Origin: a virus
Reading direction: 5' to 3' (one strand)
DNA: 30,713 bases
IMG/VR virus record: IMGVR_UViG_3300046450_002104
Location: 1-30,713 of that record
Numbering within the stretch: the stretch's first letter is position 1; each line of letters starts with the position of its first letter. A program made the position numbers and the translations under genes. The notes beneath the pieces were generated by a model. That model did not search any database. It was not told the origin of the DNA and saw only the letters and a list, made by a program, of their open reading frames with translations. Below, piece by piece: positions 29,910 through 30,713 of the stretch.

Positions 29910-30713
29910 TACGTTTCTTCGCCTGGTGATATCTTCTCAAGTACCATCTCTTCTTCTCGCTTATCTGGATCTTGTTCTATGACTAACACATCTCTAACTT
30001 TTTGCTGACAATACCGATGTGCTTCATTGTTTGCTGGAGCACGAATGAAATCGACAAACTTTGAATTTTTGAACTCATACACTTCGCCATTATCTTTATT
30101 GGTAATAGATGACTTTTGTGCGGAGATCTTCTCTGCTACATTAAACTGCAACAGTACATCAAGCCAACTCTCTTCATCAATCAAACCCCGATTGAAATAC
30201 ATTTTCAATTTGGCTTCACGTTTCGGTGGGCCCATTCTATTCTTTTGAACAAAAGGCCGGATGCCCACACCCAAAGTGTCCTTACCCGCCTTTACAAAAC
30301 CATCTCTGTAAAGCCGCAATCTTACCGATGCAAAAAATGGAATAGCCTTGCCGCCAGGGGCAACCAAGTCATCTCCAAAAACTACTCCAATCTTCTGTCT
30401 CATCTGATTCAAGAACACTAGAGCAACTCGCTCTTTTCCAATAAACCTAATAGTTTTACGTAAGCCCTGTCCTATCATTCTAGCGTGCATACCAACAGTA
30501 GATTCGCCATAATCCTTCTGCATCTCTGCATCAGTTGAACTACCTGCTACACTGTCCCAAACAACACAACACAACTTATCTTTTCTATTTTCTTTTATCT
30601 TCCTTATCACATTTTCAATCGCAGAAAATACTTTCTCTACAGAGTCTACCTGCACATAGATCAATTGACCTTCGGGATATAACTTCATCCCCAGTAGTTG
30701 CAAAAAATCTTCA
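29909..30713 (-). CDS. RecA/UvsX-like recombinase (5' part outside window)
   Basis: About 268 residues of the C-terminal part of a strand-exchange recombinase; the frame is open to the window edge (codons EDFLQLLG before the first in-frame Met), so the start and Walker A lie outside. Visible are Walker B LCCVVWDSVAGSS, the L1/L2 region FGDDLVAPGGKAIPFFASVRLRLYRDG and MRQKIGVVFGDD. The GGKA-x-x-FFASVRL block is shared by bacterial RecA and T4 UvsX. It would coat single-stranded DNA made by the SbcD-SbcC fusion and drive recombination-dependent replication. The last 60 residues are charged. Confidence 0.9.
   Translation of the reverse strand, partial: EDFLQLLGMKLYPEGQLIYVQVDSVEKVFSAIENVIRKIKENRKDKLCCVVWDSVAGSSTDAEMQKDYGESTVGMHARMIGQGLRKTIRFIGKERVALVFLNQMRQKIGVVFGDDLVAPGGKAIPFFASVRLRLYRDGFVKAGKDTLGVGIRPFVQKNRMGPPKREAKLKMYFNRGLIDEESWLDVLLQFNVAEKISAQKSSITNKDNGEVYEFKNSKFVDFIRAPANNEAHRYCQQKVRDVLVIEQDPDKREEEMVLEKISPGEET

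Overview
The window is a densely packed, low-GC (very roughly 37-40% by eye) tailed-phage genome segment. Every gene I support is on the minus strand, so transcription runs from high to low coordinates. Neighbouring genes often share stop/start bases (TAATG, ATGA, TGATG), which points to long co-transcribed units. T4-superfamily-like replication and recombination genes, a class II ribonucleotide reductase, a holin, a signal-peptide outer-membrane protein and a lipobox-bearing small protein suggest a large myovirus-like phage of a Gram-negative, possibly aquatic, bacterium. The host is inference.

Layout in transcription order. (1) 30713-19310 is replication and nucleotide metabolism: RecA/UvsX-like recombinase (cut by the window edge), small membrane protein, cytidine-deaminase-fold protein, 5'-3' exonuclease, DnaB/gp41-like helicase, two small proteins (one FmdB-like zinc ribbon), B12-dependent ribonucleotide reductase NrdJ, two promoter-headed small genes, and a full-length bacterial-type DNA polymerase III alpha subunit (DnaE) where a T4-like phage would be expected to carry a family B polymerase. 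(2) 19304-12809 is accessory and mixed: a strongly paired intergenic RNA element, small unknown genes, a Vsr/DUF559-like nuclease, a miniature MscS-like pore protein, a 3D-domain protein, a D12-class adenine methyltransferase, an FkbM methyltransferase, a possible small terminase and an outer-membrane beta-barrel protein. (3) 12802-8132 is recombination: RuvC-like resolvase, DnaG/gp61-like primase, and one polypeptide that fuses an SbcD/gp47-type nuclease to an SbcC/gp46-type ATPase. (4) 8091-4914 is probable lysis and host takeover: a compact MotA/ExbB-like proton-channel protein, GTA-type holin, an overlooked small lipoprotein, glutaredoxin, DUF3310, a (p)ppGpp-hydrolase-like HD protein flanked by 27-bp direct repeats, a nucleotidyltransferase-like protein and a DUF5675 protein. 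(5) 4866-1 holds small unknown or possibly virion proteins, a glycosyltransferase, zinc-finger proteins, a phage tmRNA (ssrA) at 560-853, and a terminator at 86-110.

The most notable items are the one-piece tmRNA with a legible tag reading frame ending in LAA; two genes whose conserved N-termini can only be reached from AUA/AUC/AUU start codons; the HD hydrolase cassette between perfect 27-bp repeats; the MotA-like protein next to the holin; the SbcD-SbcC fusion; and four exact TTGACA-N17-TATATT promoter matches, two of them inside genes.
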